Assembly: GCA_015478945.1 (NCBI GenBank)
Contig: JABUQX010095430.1
Coordinates: 1-35,000, forward strand
Length of the DNA stretch: 35,000 bases
DNA from: Trachelipus rathkii
Lineage: Eukaryota; Arthropoda; Malacostraca; Isopoda; Trachelipodidae
Direction: 5' to 3'
Shown: piece by piece, positions 33,309 to 35,000 of the stretch
How the letters are laid out: each line of letters opens with the position of its first letter
Position numbering within the stretch: position 1 is the first letter of the stretch
Translations under genes and position numbers: made by a program
Notes under the pieces: model-generated
The model's database searches: none
Told to the model about the DNA's origin: nothing
What the model saw: the letters and a program-made list of their open reading frames with translations, nothing else

Positions 33309-33502
33309 TACAGTAAGCGGCGTATCCAGAGACCATGGGGCCTGCCCCAAAACCTAGACACAAAAATTTTAGTATCATATCTGTTAATAATATAACAATT
33401 ATGGGAGGAGAAGACCGTTAAATTAATTTTATATAATTCGTCGCTGTCAGGAACAAATCTCGTAAGTCCTTTAGTTAAACTAAACTTGAAGCCATCAGAA
33501 AA

Positions 33503-34128
33503 ATGTGCAGCATTAGAATTTCAGCAGATTTTTTTGAAGAATGTGTAAGCGTATCAAGCTGGGCATTGAAATTGCTGTACCAAGAATTATCAAGTTCCAA
33601 AAATAATTCCTTCTTCCGACCCACAAACTTATTATTGTACATCCATTTTTATACCATTTTGGATGATTTAATATCAACACTAGGAGAGAGGTTTTTAAAT
33701 CATAAAGAAATTATATCTTCCTTGCAATTTGTCATACCCATCAGGTGTAATGTGCCATATGAGAAGATAAAAGATTGTGTAACATTTTACAAGGAAGACC
33801 TCAAAGCCTAATAGAAGATTTAGTAAAAAGCAGAATGGGATTTATGAGTTGAAATGGCATCACAGCACAGGTCGTCCAAAAGCAACAATAGGGGACTAGT
33901 TTCTTGTTCGCGATCCAATTCAGTCTTACCATCTTGAGTTTGTTTTCCAGTAATCACCTTAATCAGAAAAAAGCTTTTCAACATTAAAGACTTCTGAAAA
34001 GCTATTTAGAAATACTATTGGAGATGAAAGACTTTACTGGACTTGCCCTCCTCTACATACATCGAAATATTGACACAAAAACTGAAGATGTGATCTCGCA
34101 TGCCCGACGATTAAAGTTAACAATTTAG
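33503..34128 (+). pseudogene. hAT-family transposase remnant (C-terminal part)
   Basis: The first frame (33503-33811, 102 codons) contains YIHFYTILDDLISTLGERF followed by LNHKEIISSLQFVIP, a segment typical of the region before the dimerisation domain in animal hAT transposases of the ZMYM/P52rIPK-like type. After a stop at 33809-33811, the same homology resumes in shifted frames. SFSTLKT is the hallmark of the C-terminal hAT dimerisation domain. RNTIGDER follows, then [19 protein letters not shown] in the frame starting at 34036, ending at a TAG at 34126-34128. Several frame changes between 33811 and 34036 destroy it. The upstream catalytic Asp residues and zinc finger are not present. Family call is confident; subfamily is not. 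Confidence 0.82.
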
Positions 34129-34200
34129 GTAAGATGATTTTTAGTAATTTATATAAATTACTCCCATTTTTTCTTAGAAATTTAATATTTGGTTCTTTTC

Positions 34201-34850
<650 letters not shown>

Positions 34851-34893
34851 GAGGAAAAAAAATGCTAATACGCAAAATCTGTAAAATAACTTG

Positions 34894-34895
<2 letters not shown>

Positions 34896-34938
<43 letters not shown>
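34896..34938. repeat. (TA)n array
   Basis: Pure TA of about 43 bases, 50 bases inside the right end of the hAT copy. Confidence 0.97.
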
Positions 34939-34941
<3 letters not shown>

Positions 34942-34988
34942 AAACGATTTTGTTTATTTGAGAAAATGTTTTCTGGATGCAGCCACTG

Positions 34989-35000
34989 TATATATATATA
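34989..35000. repeat. (TA)n array cut by window end
   Basis: TA repeat beginning on the base after the hAT right end and continuing past the window. Confidence 0.9.

Overview
The window looks like a repeat-dominated eukaryotic nuclear segment, most likely from an arthropod, with a decapod-like crustacean as my best but unproven guess. The reasons are very long, irregular (TA)n arrays at more than twenty places, interspersed CCTAAACCTAACC minisatellites resembling the arthropod TTAGG motif, tRNA-derived short repeats, and decayed cut-and-paste DNA transposons of the hAT and mariner types. I find no intact protein-coding gene, no functional tRNA or rRNA, no CRISPR array and no bacterial gene organisation. 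Only two stretches have recognisable protein homology, and both are broken transposases.

Layout. 1-3,500: purine-rich start, TA arrays, first copy of a duplicated module (A block, TA array, B block, CCTAAACC minisatellite), then a poly-C tract behind a hAT-type end. 3,500-6,910: TA arrays, a candidate hAT MITE, second copy of the module, unidentified sequence and a long TA array. 6,910-8,840: unidentified AT-rich sequence. 8,844-9,260: foldback element with ~95-100 bp inverted arms around a TA core, directly followed by a hAT-type end. 9,575-10,825: array of five ~290 bp units with tRNA-like heads, two on the minus strand then three on the plus strand. 11,000-24,000: long stretches without recognisable genes, broken by TA, TTA and CT arrays, with a purine-rich domain near 19-20.3 kb. 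24,032-25,099: three different non-autonomous hAT-like elements almost end to end. 25,100-31,900: unidentified sequence, TA and GA arrays, and isolated hAT-type ends. 31,967-32,932: truncated, frameshifted mariner-type transposase. 33,311-34,988: hAT copy with both terminal inverted repeats recognisable, a transposase remnant, and a TA/TAA array of more than 600 bp inside it.

Two themes stand out. First, most hAT-type ends lie flush with, or within about 10 bases of, TA arrays, which suggests either insertion into TA tracts or TA expansion seeded at insertion sites. Second, related repeat copies differ by many single-base insertions and deletions. That suggests either age or an incompletely polished long-read assembly, so frameshifts and array lengths should be read with caution. 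All functional statements rest on motif recognition by eye; no database search was run.
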